From assembly GCA_964567745.1 (NCBI GenBank), contig CAZMNY010000019.1, forward strand, positions 62,001-126,000: a stretch of 64,000 bases of DNA, in the 5' to 3' direction. Below, piece after piece: positions 56,317-64,000 of the stretch. The notes beneath the pieces were generated by a model. It saw nothing but the letters and a program-made list of their open reading frames with translations, was not told the origin of the DNA and did not search any database. A program made the translations under genes and the position numbers. The DNA is from CAZMNY01 sp964567745 (GTDB lineage: Bacteria > Planctomycetota > Planctomycetia > Pirellulales > Pirellulaceae). Each line of letters begins with the position of its first letter. The first letter of the stretch is position 1.

Positions 56317-58407
56317 ATGGCGAAGGTCGAGGATATCCGAAACGTGGTCCTGTGCGGTCATGGTTCGGTTGGAAAAACAACGCTTGTTGACAAGATGTTG
56401 GTCGCTTCCGGCGCTGCCGAGGGAACGCCGAGCGTTGATGACCAGACGAGCATCTGCGATTTCGACCCGGAAGAAAAAGCTCACAAATACACGATCGAAT
56501 CCGCGGTCACTCATTGCCAACATGCCGGGAAAAACCTCAACATCATCGATACGCCGGGTTACCCCGACTTCATCGGCCAAACCATCGGAGCGATGGCCGG
56601 CGTCGACGCCGCGCTGATTGTTGTCAACGCCCAATCGGGCATCGAAGTCAACACTCGCCGAGTATTTGAAGAGGCCGGAAAAGCGGGACTCGGCCGATTC
56701 GTTGTGATCAACAAGATGGACGGCGACAACATCGACTTTGACGCGGTTGTTGGCGACATTCAAAACATGTGGGGCGCCCAGTGTGTTCTGCTCAACGTTC
56801 CTGTCGGTCAAGGCACTGACCTCAAGGGCGTTGTCAGCACTCTGCGCGTTCCCGATGACGCCGCAGGCGCGTTGGTTGAGCCGAGCGAAATCAATGGACC
56901 GTTGATGGAGTCGATCATTGAAGTCGACGAAGAAGTCATGGAGCGGTACTTCGAGGGGCAGCAGCCGACCGACGACGAACTTTCGAAGTTGATCGTTCGA
57001 GCCATCACGGAAGGAAGTCTGGTGCCGATTCTCTGTTGCTCGGGAAAGACGGGCGTGGGACTACCCGAACTGATGGACGCGCTCGCTCAATGTGCGCCAT
57101 CGCCAGTTGATCTCAACCGAACAGCAACGAAAGACGGCGAAACCCTTGAATTGAACCACGACTCCGATGGACCTCTGGTCGGCCGAGTCTTCAAAACAAG
57201 GATCGACCCGTTTGTTCAAAAGCTTTCCTTCATTCGGCTGTTCTCCGGAACCATAAAACGCGATCAGACGGTCGCCGCTTCCTCAGCTCGAAAAGGCGTC
57301 AAGCTCCCGCAAATCCTAAAAGTGCAAGCTTCCGATTCGACCGGCGTCGATTCCGCGGGACCAGGAGAAATTGTCGCCGTCGCCAAAATGGACGATCTCC
57401 ATACTGGATCGGTAATTGGCGAGCACGAATTGCAGCCCATCAAGTTCCCGACGCCGATGGTCGGCTTGGCAGTGACGCCCCGAAGTCGCGGCGATGAAAC
57501 AAAGCTCTCCGGCGCCTTGAACAAGGTCGTCGAGGAAGACCCGACGTTTAGACTCGATCGCGACGGGCAAACCAAGGAATTGGTGATGACGGGCATGAGC
57601 GAGTTGCACTTGAACATCATTCAAGAGCGATTGATTCGCCGTGATAAGCTTGAGGTCGACACGAAAGAGCCAAAGATTCCCTTCCGCGAAACGATTCAGA
57701 TCGATGCGGAAGGCTCCTATCGACACCGAAAACAATCGGGCGGACGCGGACAATTTGGCGAAGTCCATATTCGCATGTTCCCCTTGCCGCGCGGCACTGA
57801 CATCGAAGAATACGCGACGAAATCTCGCTTTGCTTCGATGAAGGATTATCACTACGACGAAGTGAACAACTTCCTTTGGGTCGATTCTGTTGTCGGCGGC
57901 GTGATTCCGGGCAACTTCATGCCGGCGATCGAAAAGGGTTTCAAGGAACGGCTAACCAACGGCGTTATTGCCGGTTATCAGGTGCAGGATGTCTGCGTCG
58001 AAGTTCACTTTGGCAAACACCACCCGGTCGACAGCTCTGAGGCCGCCTTCAAGACGGCCGGTGCCATGGCGTTTCGCAATGTATTCCGCGAAGCCAAACC
58101 GAGCTTGCTCGAACCGGTAGTGACGATGGATATCACGGTCCCCGAAAACTCGGTCGGCGATGTCTATAGCGATATGTCCAGCCGAGGCGGACGCGTGCAG
58201 GGAAGTGACGCGGCAGGCGGTGATATGCAGACTGTGCATTGCGAAGTCCCGCTTCGCGAAGTGACGACATATGCTCGGACTCTCTCGAGCATGACTGGCG
58301 GTCAGGGCAGCTACGCAATGGAGTTCAGCCACTACGACGTGATGCCGCCAAATGTCCAGCAGGAAGTCACCTCGAAGGCGAAACTGCAAGAAGTGGAAGA
58401 GGACTAG
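56317..58407 (+). CDS. Elongation factor G-like GTPase (EF-G paralogue)
   Basis: A 696-residue translational GTPase with EF-G domain order. G1 is GHGSVGKTT (not the AHIDAGKTT of canonical EF-G), G3 is DTPGYPDF (not DTPGHVDF) and G4 is NKMDGDN. The C-terminal half contains RGQFGEVHIRMFP, then GVIPGNFMPAIEKG and GGRVQGSD, the EF-G domain IV-V region. These features mark the EF-G-like paralogue rather than the main elongation factor; its role may be in recycling or stress and is not settled. AAAGGG precedes the ATG at 56317. Confidence 0.92.
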   Translation: MAKVEDIRNVVLCGHGSVGKTTLVDKMLVASGAAEGTPSVDDQTSICDFDPEEKAHKYTIESAVTHCQHAGKNLNIIDTPGYPDFIGQTIGAMAGVDAALIVVNAQSGIEVNTRRVFEEAGKAGLGRFVVINKMDGDNIDFDAVVGDIQNMWGAQCVLLNVPVGQGTDLKGVVSTLRVPDDAAGALVEPSEINGPLMESIIEVDEEVMERYFEGQQPTDDELSKLIVRAITEGSLVPILCCSGKTGVGLPELMDALAQCAPSPVDLNRTATKDGETLELNHDSDGPLVGRVFKTRIDPFVQKLSFIRLFSGTIKRDQTVAASSARKGVKLPQILKVQASDSTGVDSAGPGEIVAVAKMDDLHTGSVIGEHELQPIKFPTPMVGLAVTPRSRGDETKLSGALNKVVEEDPTFRLDRDGQTKELVMTGMSELHLNIIQERLIRRDKLEVDTKEPKIPFRETIQIDAEGSYRHRKQSGGRGQFGEVHIRMFPLPRGTDIEEYATKSRFASMKDYHYDEVNNFLWVDSVVGGVIPGNFMPAIEKGFKERLTNGVIAGYQVQDVCVEVHFGKHHPVDSSEAAFKTAGAMAFRNVFREAKPSLLEPVVTMDITVPENSVGDVYSDMSSRGGRVQGSDAAGGDMQTVHCEVPLREVTTYARTLSSMTGGQGSYAMEFSHYDVMPPNVQQEVTSKAKLQEVEED

Positions 58408-58432
58408 ACGCCCGGACGGCGACCACGTCTAG
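58404..58432. terminator. Inverted repeat across two convergent stop codons
   Basis: CTAGACG (58404-58410) and CGTCTAG (58426-58432) form a 7-bp stem; the first arm contains the EF-G-like TAG stop and the second the cysE stop. Plausible bidirectional end, without a T-tract. Confidence 0.4.
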
Positions 58433-59394
58433 ATTTGATAGTTGGCTTCCGGAGTCAGCTCGTGGTTGTTGTCGGAGCGGATGCGTAGTTTTGGCTTCTC
58501 CAAAGTCACCGTTTGTTGCGGGGCCACGGACCGCGTCACCCAGGCGTTTGCGCCGATGATCGAGTCGTGGCCAATGACGGTCTTGCCGCCGAGTACGGAA
58601 ACATTGGAGTAGACGACAACGCGATCTTCGAGCGTTGGGTGCCGTTTCATTTCGCGGACGATTTCCCCGTTCGCGTCGGTGGGGAAGCTAATGGCACCGA
58701 GCGTCACGCCTTGGTAAAGCTTGACGTGTTCGCCGATTTCACATGTCTCGCCGATGACGACGCCCGTACCGTGATCGATAAAGAAGTATCTGCCGATGGT
58801 CGCGCCCGGATGGATGTCGATTCCTGTTTCTTGATGAGCCCATTCGGTCATCATGCGAGGAATAAAAGGGACATCGAGTTGGTGAAGCGTGTTCGCGAGC
58901 CGATAGATCGTGACTGCTTTAAGACCCGGGTAGCAAAAAATCACTTCGTCGAGAGTAGTGCACGCCGGATCCCCCGCGAAGGCCGCTTCGGCGTCGGTCG
59001 CCAGGATCTCACGAAGCTCTGGAATCCGCTCAAGAAACGTGATCGCGATCGCCTGGCCCTTGGCCTCATAGTCGGTTTCGCTGGGGCTTTCTCCGTCGCT
59101 CGCCAAACGACTCTCGTGACGCAGGGCGCGTGCGATTTGGGAGGTCAGTTTGTCGTGCAGGCCGTCGATAAGATCGCCGACGTAATAGGCGATGTTGCCG
59201 GCGTGAAGACCTTCTCGCTTCTGATATCCGGGATAGATAATCTCGAGCAAGTCTTCAATGACCGACGTGACAACTTCGCCTCGTGGAAGAGGGCAATGGT
59301 CTAAGTGATTGATCGTGCCGACGTTGTGATACGTCTGCACAATTTTCTCAGTTAGATCGGGAAGTCGTTCTTTTCGTCGGTGATCGGAGGCCAT
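58429..59394 (-). CDS. cysE: Serine O-acetyltransferase
   Basis: A 321-residue acetyltransferase making O-acetylserine for cysteine synthesis. A long helical N-terminal part (to about 180) precedes the left-handed beta-helix: TGIDIHPGATIGRYFFIDH, GVVIGETCEIGEHVKLYQG, VTLGAISF, VLGGKTVIGHDSIIGANAWV. Catalytic His and Asp residues lie in the FIDHGTG turn. It is longer than E. coli CysE and resembles the EpsC/SatA type. It links to the serine genes serA and serC elsewhere in the window but is not in an operon with them. Confidence 0.93.
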   Translation of the reverse strand: MASDHRRKERLPDLTEKIVQTYHNVGTINHLDHCPLPRGEVVTSVIEDLLEIIYPGYQKREGLHAGNIAYYVGDLIDGLHDKLTSQIARALRHESRLASDGESPSETDYEAKGQAIAITFLERIPELREILATDAEAAFAGDPACTTLDEVIFCYPGLKAVTIYRLANTLHQLDVPFIPRMMTEWAHQETGIDIHPGATIGRYFFIDHGTGVVIGETCEIGEHVKLYQGVTLGAISFPTDANGEIVREMKRHPTLEDRVVVYSNVSVLGGKTVIGHDSIIGANAWVTRSVAPQQTVTLEKPKLRIRSDNNHELTPEANYQI

Positions 59395-59436
59395 CAGAGG
59401 CTCACTATGCGGTTGAAATTAAGGCTTGCTGGCATC

Positions 59437-62241
59437 CTAGGCGTCGACATCGTTGCAATCAAGCGCCCGTTCTAAGTCTTCGGCAACAGCTTGGCGGCGA
59501 GTTGAAAAAAAGCTCAAGATTGCCAGCGATAGCCACGATGTCAGGCTGATTGCCGCGCCCCAAAGGAGGCTTCGGGGACGGTACGCGAATTCGACTTGGT
59601 GGCGACCGGCAGGCAACACGACGCCTTGCATAACTCCGTTGACTCTAAACACTTTCGCCTCGCGCCGTTCGCCTCCCGTGGTGATGAAGCATCGCCAACC
59701 GCTGGAATAATGGTTGCTGACGACGAGACATTTCTCATCGTTCGCCTCCACGTCAAACTGTAATCGTGAACCTCGGTCCATCGTCAACCTGGTGCGGTCT
59801 TGAGACGGTTTGTCTCGGCTGACTTCGTGCTTGCCCGAGACAGGTGGAGATTCTTCGATCACCACTTCTCGACGAAAATCACGCCATTGTCCTTGAGGTC
59901 GAATGATCTCGCGCATTCGTTCCGTGACCGCGTGACGATCGGCGTCGTCGATCGGCGCCATTTCGACCAAGTTGTCGACAAGCCAGCTGCGGGGCCAAGT
60001 TTGCGTTTCGCGCCACGTGCGTAGATTGCTCGCCCGGTGGGCGCCTGCTAAAGCGTCTTCACTATGCTGCTTCCAGTCGACGTCTTCGGGAAGCCAGGCA
60101 CCTTGAACGCCAAGCGGCCTCAGAGCCTGAATGTGCGGTTCATATACGCCGTCGGGCCGCTTGATTCCGTACGTTCGGCCGATTGCCATCCATGCTTCCC
60201 ATCGAGCCGATTGGATACTCGACGGGGCGTTCACGATGGCGAATCGCTCATTGGTAAGCAAGTGCATTTGAGGATAACCGGTCGCGACATTCCAAGTGAG
60301 CGCGTCCCGGAGACGGTTCTTGCGCTGCTCTTTCGTCCAGTTCTGGGGCAGCCAACCGACCGCGCTGCCTCGATAGACTCGCACAAGGCCATTCGATTCG
60401 CCGGCGTTCGCCTGCCGCGACTCGTCGAGCGCGTTTAATTCCGAGTGAAGCGTGGCTGGAGGGCACCAGAAACGATTCGGACTGCTGGGCGTCAGCCAGT
60501 AATTGGCGACTGTGATTTCCATCGCCGCGACCGCGAGGAGGATCAACTGCCGACGACGGACGGCTCGTGTCGGCTTGAGGGCCCAGGCGATCACAAACGC
60601 GACAATCGCACAATGAAGCAAAGCGAGGAAAATATCCGAGCAGGCGCCGCTGCCCGAGAACGGCCCAAAGAACGACTCGCCCTTGTGCTGTTCATCAAGC
60701 CAGTTTGCAAGGGGCCCCCAACTCGCGGCGAGCGCGGCACCGCAGGCGATACTGACGATGCCGAGTCCGATCAACGTCGCCCGAAAGACCCCAGTCCACC
60801 GATCGACAGGCTCGTTTTCACCTTCGCTCTTAGGCGACATCAGTCGATCCCATCCGAATGCGCCCAAAACCGCGATGGCGAAGGTAGTCACCGTCAGCCA
60901 CTTTGCCGGATAACGAAACATGGCGTAGCCCGGCAACAAGGTCGTAAGCAGCCAGTAAACGCCGCCCACTTGCGGACCCACGCCGCCATTGGCTTGCGGT
61001 TTGCCGGTCGCCATGTAGATCGCTTCCGAAACGAACCATCCGCCGCCGTACCACCCTAGGCTTGCCATCAAGGAGAGCAGGGCGATGGCGATCAGCCAGC
61101 GTTGTCGCCGACGACGCCAAGAGAGACCGGCGATAGCGAAGAACAGGATCGGCAAGCCCATGTAGAGCGAAGGCGACCACGTCTTTCCCTCGGCTGGAAT
61201 AGCGGACATCCAACGTCGGTTTTCCGGAAACATTCGGCCGCTGATATTGGGCCAAACCCACTCCATCCAGCGCCATGGCCCGACGCTAAACCAGTAAGCT
61301 TGCCTTTCGTGGCCGTGGCGCGGCGCCGCGAACAGGTCGGATGCGCCCGCCGATCTTGCAATCGGTTCGTCGCGAAACCGGTCGCCGACCAGTTCGTAAA
61401 CCGACCTTGCGGAATCGCGGCTTGCCCGCGTGCTCTGCCGGCTCCATGAGATCGATGGACCGATTTGCACTGCGGACAAGATAACGGCCAACAAGACGCA
61501 AAATCCGACAGCGAAACATGGGCGCTGAAGCAGGCGCCGACCGAATGTCAAAGATTCCACTTGGTCACGAGCATGGCCCGCTTCGTGATCGTTCCACAAT
61601 CGGAAAGCCAAGGCCACTGCCGCAAGCAGCACACTGTGATAAGCCAACTGCGGATCGCCGCCCAAAACCATCATGCTCAGTGTCGCCGACCAACCGGTAA
61701 GCCACCTCAGCCGGAGTCGCCGTTCGGAGGATTGCCATGACTTGCTCAGGCACAAGACCGACCACGGCAACCAAGACGCCCCGACGAGAAATACGGCGTT
61801 GCAATGCTGAAACAAGACGCTCCCGCCAAACGCGTAGGCAATTGCCGCCAGCGCCGAGGCGTATCGGCTCCGCTGCCAACTCCCTACCATCTGGTAGATT
61901 CCCGTCGCCGCCAAAAGAGAGTGCAGCGCGACGTACAGAGTCAGCCGGAACGAAGCCGCTGCGGGTAGGGCCAATACGATTTGCCCAGGATAGAACAACG
62001 CGCTCGTCGCATCGCCGACGACGGGCGTGCCAATTCCAACTCGGTCGTTCCAAACAGGAATCTGACCAGACATCCATTGCCGCCACGTCCACTCATAAAG
62101 CGGGCGATAAAACGAGCCGGCGTCTCGAAACTCAAACGACCTGTCTCCGAAAAGCACAGGCAGGAAGAATACGCCCCAGATCGACAGCACGATCAACCAA
62201 GGCAACCAATCGCTTAGCAGTTCTTGCAAGCGGGGCGGCAT
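59437..62241 (-). CDS. YfhO-type multi-TM membrane protein
   Basis: A 934-residue integral membrane protein. After the first helix (LPWLIVLSIWGVFFLPVLF) comes DRSFEFRDAGSFYRPLYEW and NDRVGIGTP, a loop typical of YfhO and related GT-C-like proteins. About 12 more helices run to about residue 560, followed by an extracytoplasmic domain of about 330 residues and a final helix before the C terminus. Bacillus YfhO is needed for lipoteichoic acid glycosylation; function here is not known. The ATG at 62241 fits the start of the family; the frame continues to 62355. Confidence 0.8.
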   Translation of the reverse strand: MPPRLQELLSDWLPWLIVLSIWGVFFLPVLFGDRSFEFRDAGSFYRPLYEWTWRQWMSGQIPVWNDRVGIGTPVVGDATSALFYPGQIVLALPAAASFRLTLYVALHSLLAATGIYQMVGSWQRSRYASALAAIAYAFGGSVLFQHCNAVFLVGASWLPWSVLCLSKSWQSSERRLRLRWLTGWSATLSMMVLGGDPQLAYHSVLLAAVALAFRLWNDHEAGHARDQVESLTFGRRLLQRPCFAVGFCVLLAVILSAVQIGPSISWSRQSTRASRDSARSVYELVGDRFRDEPIARSAGASDLFAAPRHGHERQAYWFSVGPWRWMEWVWPNISGRMFPENRRWMSAIPAEGKTWSPSLYMGLPILFFAIAGLSWRRRRQRWLIAIALLSLMASLGWYGGGWFVSEAIYMATGKPQANGGVGPQVGGVYWLLTTLLPGYAMFRYPAKWLTVTTFAIAVLGAFGWDRLMSPKSEGENEPVDRWTGVFRATLIGLGIVSIACGAALAASWGPLANWLDEQHKGESFFGPFSGSGACSDIFLALLHCAIVAFVIAWALKPTRAVRRRQLILLAVAAMEITVANYWLTPSSPNRFWCPPATLHSELNALDESRQANAGESNGLVRVYRGSAVGWLPQNWTKEQRKNRLRDALTWNVATGYPQMHLLTNERFAIVNAPSSIQSARWEAWMAIGRTYGIKRPDGVYEPHIQALRPLGVQGAWLPEDVDWKQHSEDALAGAHRASNLRTWRETQTWPRSWLVDNLVEMAPIDDADRHAVTERMREIIRPQGQWRDFRREVVIEESPPVSGKHEVSRDKPSQDRTRLTMDRGSRLQFDVEANDEKCLVVSNHYSSGWRCFITTGGERREAKVFRVNGVMQGVVLPAGRHQVEFAYRPRSLLWGAAISLTSWLSLAILSFFSTRRQAVAEDLERALDCNDVDA

Positions 62242-62422
62242 GGAAGACAAGTCGCGCGATGAATTCGGTCGGCTTGATCGAGGCAAGGCGGTGATCGCTT
62301 CCGAGTCCCTTGAGGCGAACGTGATAAGGCAGCACTGAATCAACCAGTTTACCACGCCGCCAACAAGCTCGAAGTCTCGCTGAGAATCACCACGCTACTT
62401 TCGCGGGAGCGAAAGCGACGAC

Positions 62423-62659
62423 TCAATGGCTGCGAAGCCGATCAATTGCGACTCGATGTTCCGCGTTGAGCGAGTCCGTCAGAAGCGTCAGATCAGCGGG
62501 GATCTTGCGCGACGGCAAAACGTTTCGACTGACTCGGCACATCGCAGCATGCGGCGGCGAGATATCGTCGAGCATGAGGGAGTCGAGTACGGTCGCGAGG
62601 CTGCGGCCCTCGGGGACGTCAACCTCGATGAGCCCGACGATTGATTCCTGAATCGCCAT
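62423..62659 (-). CDS. Small protein of unknown function
   Basis: 78 residues from an ATG with AAAGGAAG upstream. The sequence (MAIQESIVGLIEVDVPEGRS, then SPPHAAMCRVSRNVLP and DLTLLTDSLNAEHR) is not a family I know. It sits between the YfhO-type gene and atpC on the same strand. The good ribosome-binding site is the main support. Confidence 0.45.
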   Translation of the reverse strand: MAIQESIVGLIEVDVPEGRSLATVLDSLMLDDISPPHAAMCRVSRNVLPSRKIPADLTLLTDSLNAEHRVAIDRLRSH

Positions 62660-63003
62660 ATGCCTGCTTCCTTTGAGGCGAAGGGCGCGGTTATCGCCGA
62701 ATTCCCTGGCGAATCGCGTGTCGAGAAAACGCTGTTTTGCGGGGTGTCATCCCAAAACAGGCTAAAGGTCTCATCGGAACTTTCCCACCCATCAAGCCAG
62801 CACATTGAGCCAATACGCAGATTTTCACAGAAGAAATTAATGGGACTGCGCCAGTTTGACGCGTTGCGCTTATAAATCTTCGCCAATGTGGTCGCCGGCT
62901 TCGCCAGAAGTCGAGCGAAGCCCAATCGCGGATTCAAACACTTGCAACTGGGAACAAGCCTAACGGCCTGAGCTCTAGCGAGCCCGCAACGACTGACCGC
63001 CGA
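62660..63003. other. Intergenic region atpC - small gene (344 bases)
   Basis: No gene supported. A hairpin CTGTTTTG/CAAAACAG with inner GG/CC pairs lies at 62732-62760 and could end the ATP-synthase transcript or lie in the leader of the 78-residue gene. Confidence 0.4.
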
Positions 63004-63390
63004 TCAGTCGGAGATCTTGATTTGAGCTCGGGCCTGATCGACTTTGCGATCGCGAATCGCCAATTGCTCGTCGGTTGCGACTGGCAGAGTCTTGGCGTCG
63101 TCAAGTGAACGAGTGGCGGCGGAAGAGTCGAGTTCACTGGGCCGTTTCAGGCTGTTGGTCAGCACCGACACAACGTTGTTCTCGACCTGAACGAAGCCGC
63201 CGTCGACATAGAATCGGTCAGAACCGTCATGCCCGAGACGCAATTCGCCGTAACCGAGTCGCCCAATCATCGGACTGTGGGCGGGGCCGATGCCCAACTC
63301 ACCGTCAAAAAGCGGAACGACGACAAAATCAGTGCTTTGTGAAAGCGCTGTTTCTTCAGGCGTAACGACGACGCACGTAATCTCAGCCAT
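63004..63390 (-). CDS. atpC: ATP synthase epsilon subunit
   Basis: A 128-residue F1 epsilon subunit. The N-terminal beta-sandwich (ITCVVVTPEETALSQSTDFVVVP, in two halves around PLFDGELGIGPAHSP) is well matched, with GELRL and FYVDGGFVQVENNVVSVL strands and a helical C-terminal hairpin that can inhibit ATP hydrolysis. It follows atpD by 17 bases, the usual order at the end of an atp operon. Confidence 0.95.
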   Translation of the reverse strand: MAEITCVVVTPEETALSQSTDFVVVPLFDGELGIGPAHSPMIGRLGYGELRLGHDGSDRFYVDGGFVQVENNVVSVLTNSLKRPSELDSSAATRSLDDAKTLPVATDEQLAIRDRKVDQARAQIKISD

Positions 63391-63407
63391 GGCGGCTCAC
63401 CCTTTTT

Positions 63408-64000
63408 CTAGCCCTTGGCCTTCTCGGCCATCTTCTTGGCTTGCTCTTCGGCTTGCTCAACCACGCCGACATACATGAACGCTTGCTCAGGCAGGTGATC
63501 CCACTTCCCATCGCAGATTTCTTCGAAGCTGCGAATCGTTTCTTCCAGCGGAGTGATCTCGCCCGCTTTACCGGTGAACACCTCGGCGACCAAGAAGGGC
63601 TGCGAGAGGAATCGTTCGATGCGGCGTGCGCGATGGACGACGGTCTTATCGTCCTCACTCAGTTCATCGACGCCCAAGATGGCGATGATGTCCTGCAGTT
63701 CGCGGTATCGCTGCAAGGTGGTTTGAACTCGTCGTGCGATGGCGTAGTGACGCTCGCCGACATACTGCGGATCGAGAATTCGGCTGGAGGAAGCCAGCGG
63801 ATCGACCGCTGGGTAAATTCCTTTTTCCGAAATCGATCGTTCCAGGTAGAGGAACGCGTCCAATTGGCCGAATGCCGTGGCCGGCGCGGGATCGGTCGGA
63901 TCATCCGCCGGAACGTACACGGCTTGCACCGACGTGATAGCGCCTTTGGATGTCGAGGCGATTCGTTCTTGGAGGGCACCCATCTCGGTGGCCAGCGTCG
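63408..64000 (-). CDS. atpD: ATP synthase beta subunit (5' end outside window)
   Basis: The 3' part, about 197 residues, of the catalytic F1 beta subunit; the frame continues through the right edge as TLATEMGALQERI, so the first methionine seen is internal. The DELSEED-loop equivalent reads DELSEDDK and RFLSQPFLVAEVFTG is the conserved C-terminal block. GIYPAVDPLASSSRILDP is typical. Walker motifs lie outside the window. Confidence 0.96.
   Translation of the reverse strand, partial: TLATEMGALQERIASTSKGAITSVQAVYVPADDPTDPAPATAFGQLDAFLYLERSISEKGIYPAVDPLASSSRILDPQYVGERHYAIARRVQTTLQRYRELQDIIAILGVDELSEDDKTVVHRARRIERFLSQPFLVAEVFTGKAGEITPLEETIRSFEEICDGKWDHLPEQAFMYVGVVEQAEEQAKKMAEKAKG

Overview
The window looks like chromosomal core sequence from a planctomycete, most likely of the Pirellulales. 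Pointers are an NPCBM-type protein at the left edge, a secreted sulfatase, a split glycine dehydrogenase (GcvPA/GcvPB), several lone regulatory genes (ECF sigma factor, FHA, STAS, FlgM), a second EF-G-like GTPase, planctomycete-type membrane proteins with an FDLRTLL motif, and moderately high GC with small intergenic gaps. This taxonomic placement is inferred from gene content only. I saw no rRNA, tRNA, CRISPR array, insertion sequence or prophage.

Layout. 1-1691: 5' part of a membrane-anchored NPCBM protein running off the left edge. 1867-9483 (+): thpR, recA, an HtrA-like protease, alaS and an FkbM methyltransferase. 9627-12908: tpx, a STAS protein, a BON protein and an M48 metalloprotease, with a long inverted-repeat element between STAS and BON. 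12966-15870 (-): serA and serC, the serine pathway. 16179-20000: a TPR lipoprotein, a small conserved-looking acidic protein with a strong terminator, an ECF sigma/anti-sigma pair and an FHA protein. 20237-25418 (-): a tight glycine-cleavage operon gcvT-gcvH-gcvPA-gcvPB ending in a lipoate ligase-family gene. 25629-29102 (-): two different 3'-5' exoribonucleases, RNase R and a YhaM-type enzyme. 29608-34739: a vWA lipoprotein, truncated hemoglobin, an ABC exporter and a soluble histidine kinase. 34793-39102 (-): xylA, sulfatase, an SDR and a DUF6174-like protein. 39384-40838 (+): pyk.

40852-50112 (-) is the most system-like block: a roughly 1270-residue polytopic membrane protein, PspA, a 129-residue unknown protein, a multi-TM/GAF histidine kinase, an NtrC-type sigma-54 response regulator and a small four-TM protein, all on one strand with two overlapping gene junctions. 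I read this as a candidate envelope-stress system in which the usual PspF-type control is replaced by a two-component pair.

50557-56270 holds a 61-residue protein, an orphan flgM in a gene-poor stretch, hisH, a conserved-looking gene broken by one in-frame UGA, fur, purB and hisA. 56317-64000 holds an EF-G-like GTPase, cysE, a YfhO-type membrane protein, a small ORF, atpC and the start-less 3' part of atpD. Starts were chosen from Shine-Dalgarno-like sequences and family alignments from memory; no search could be run.
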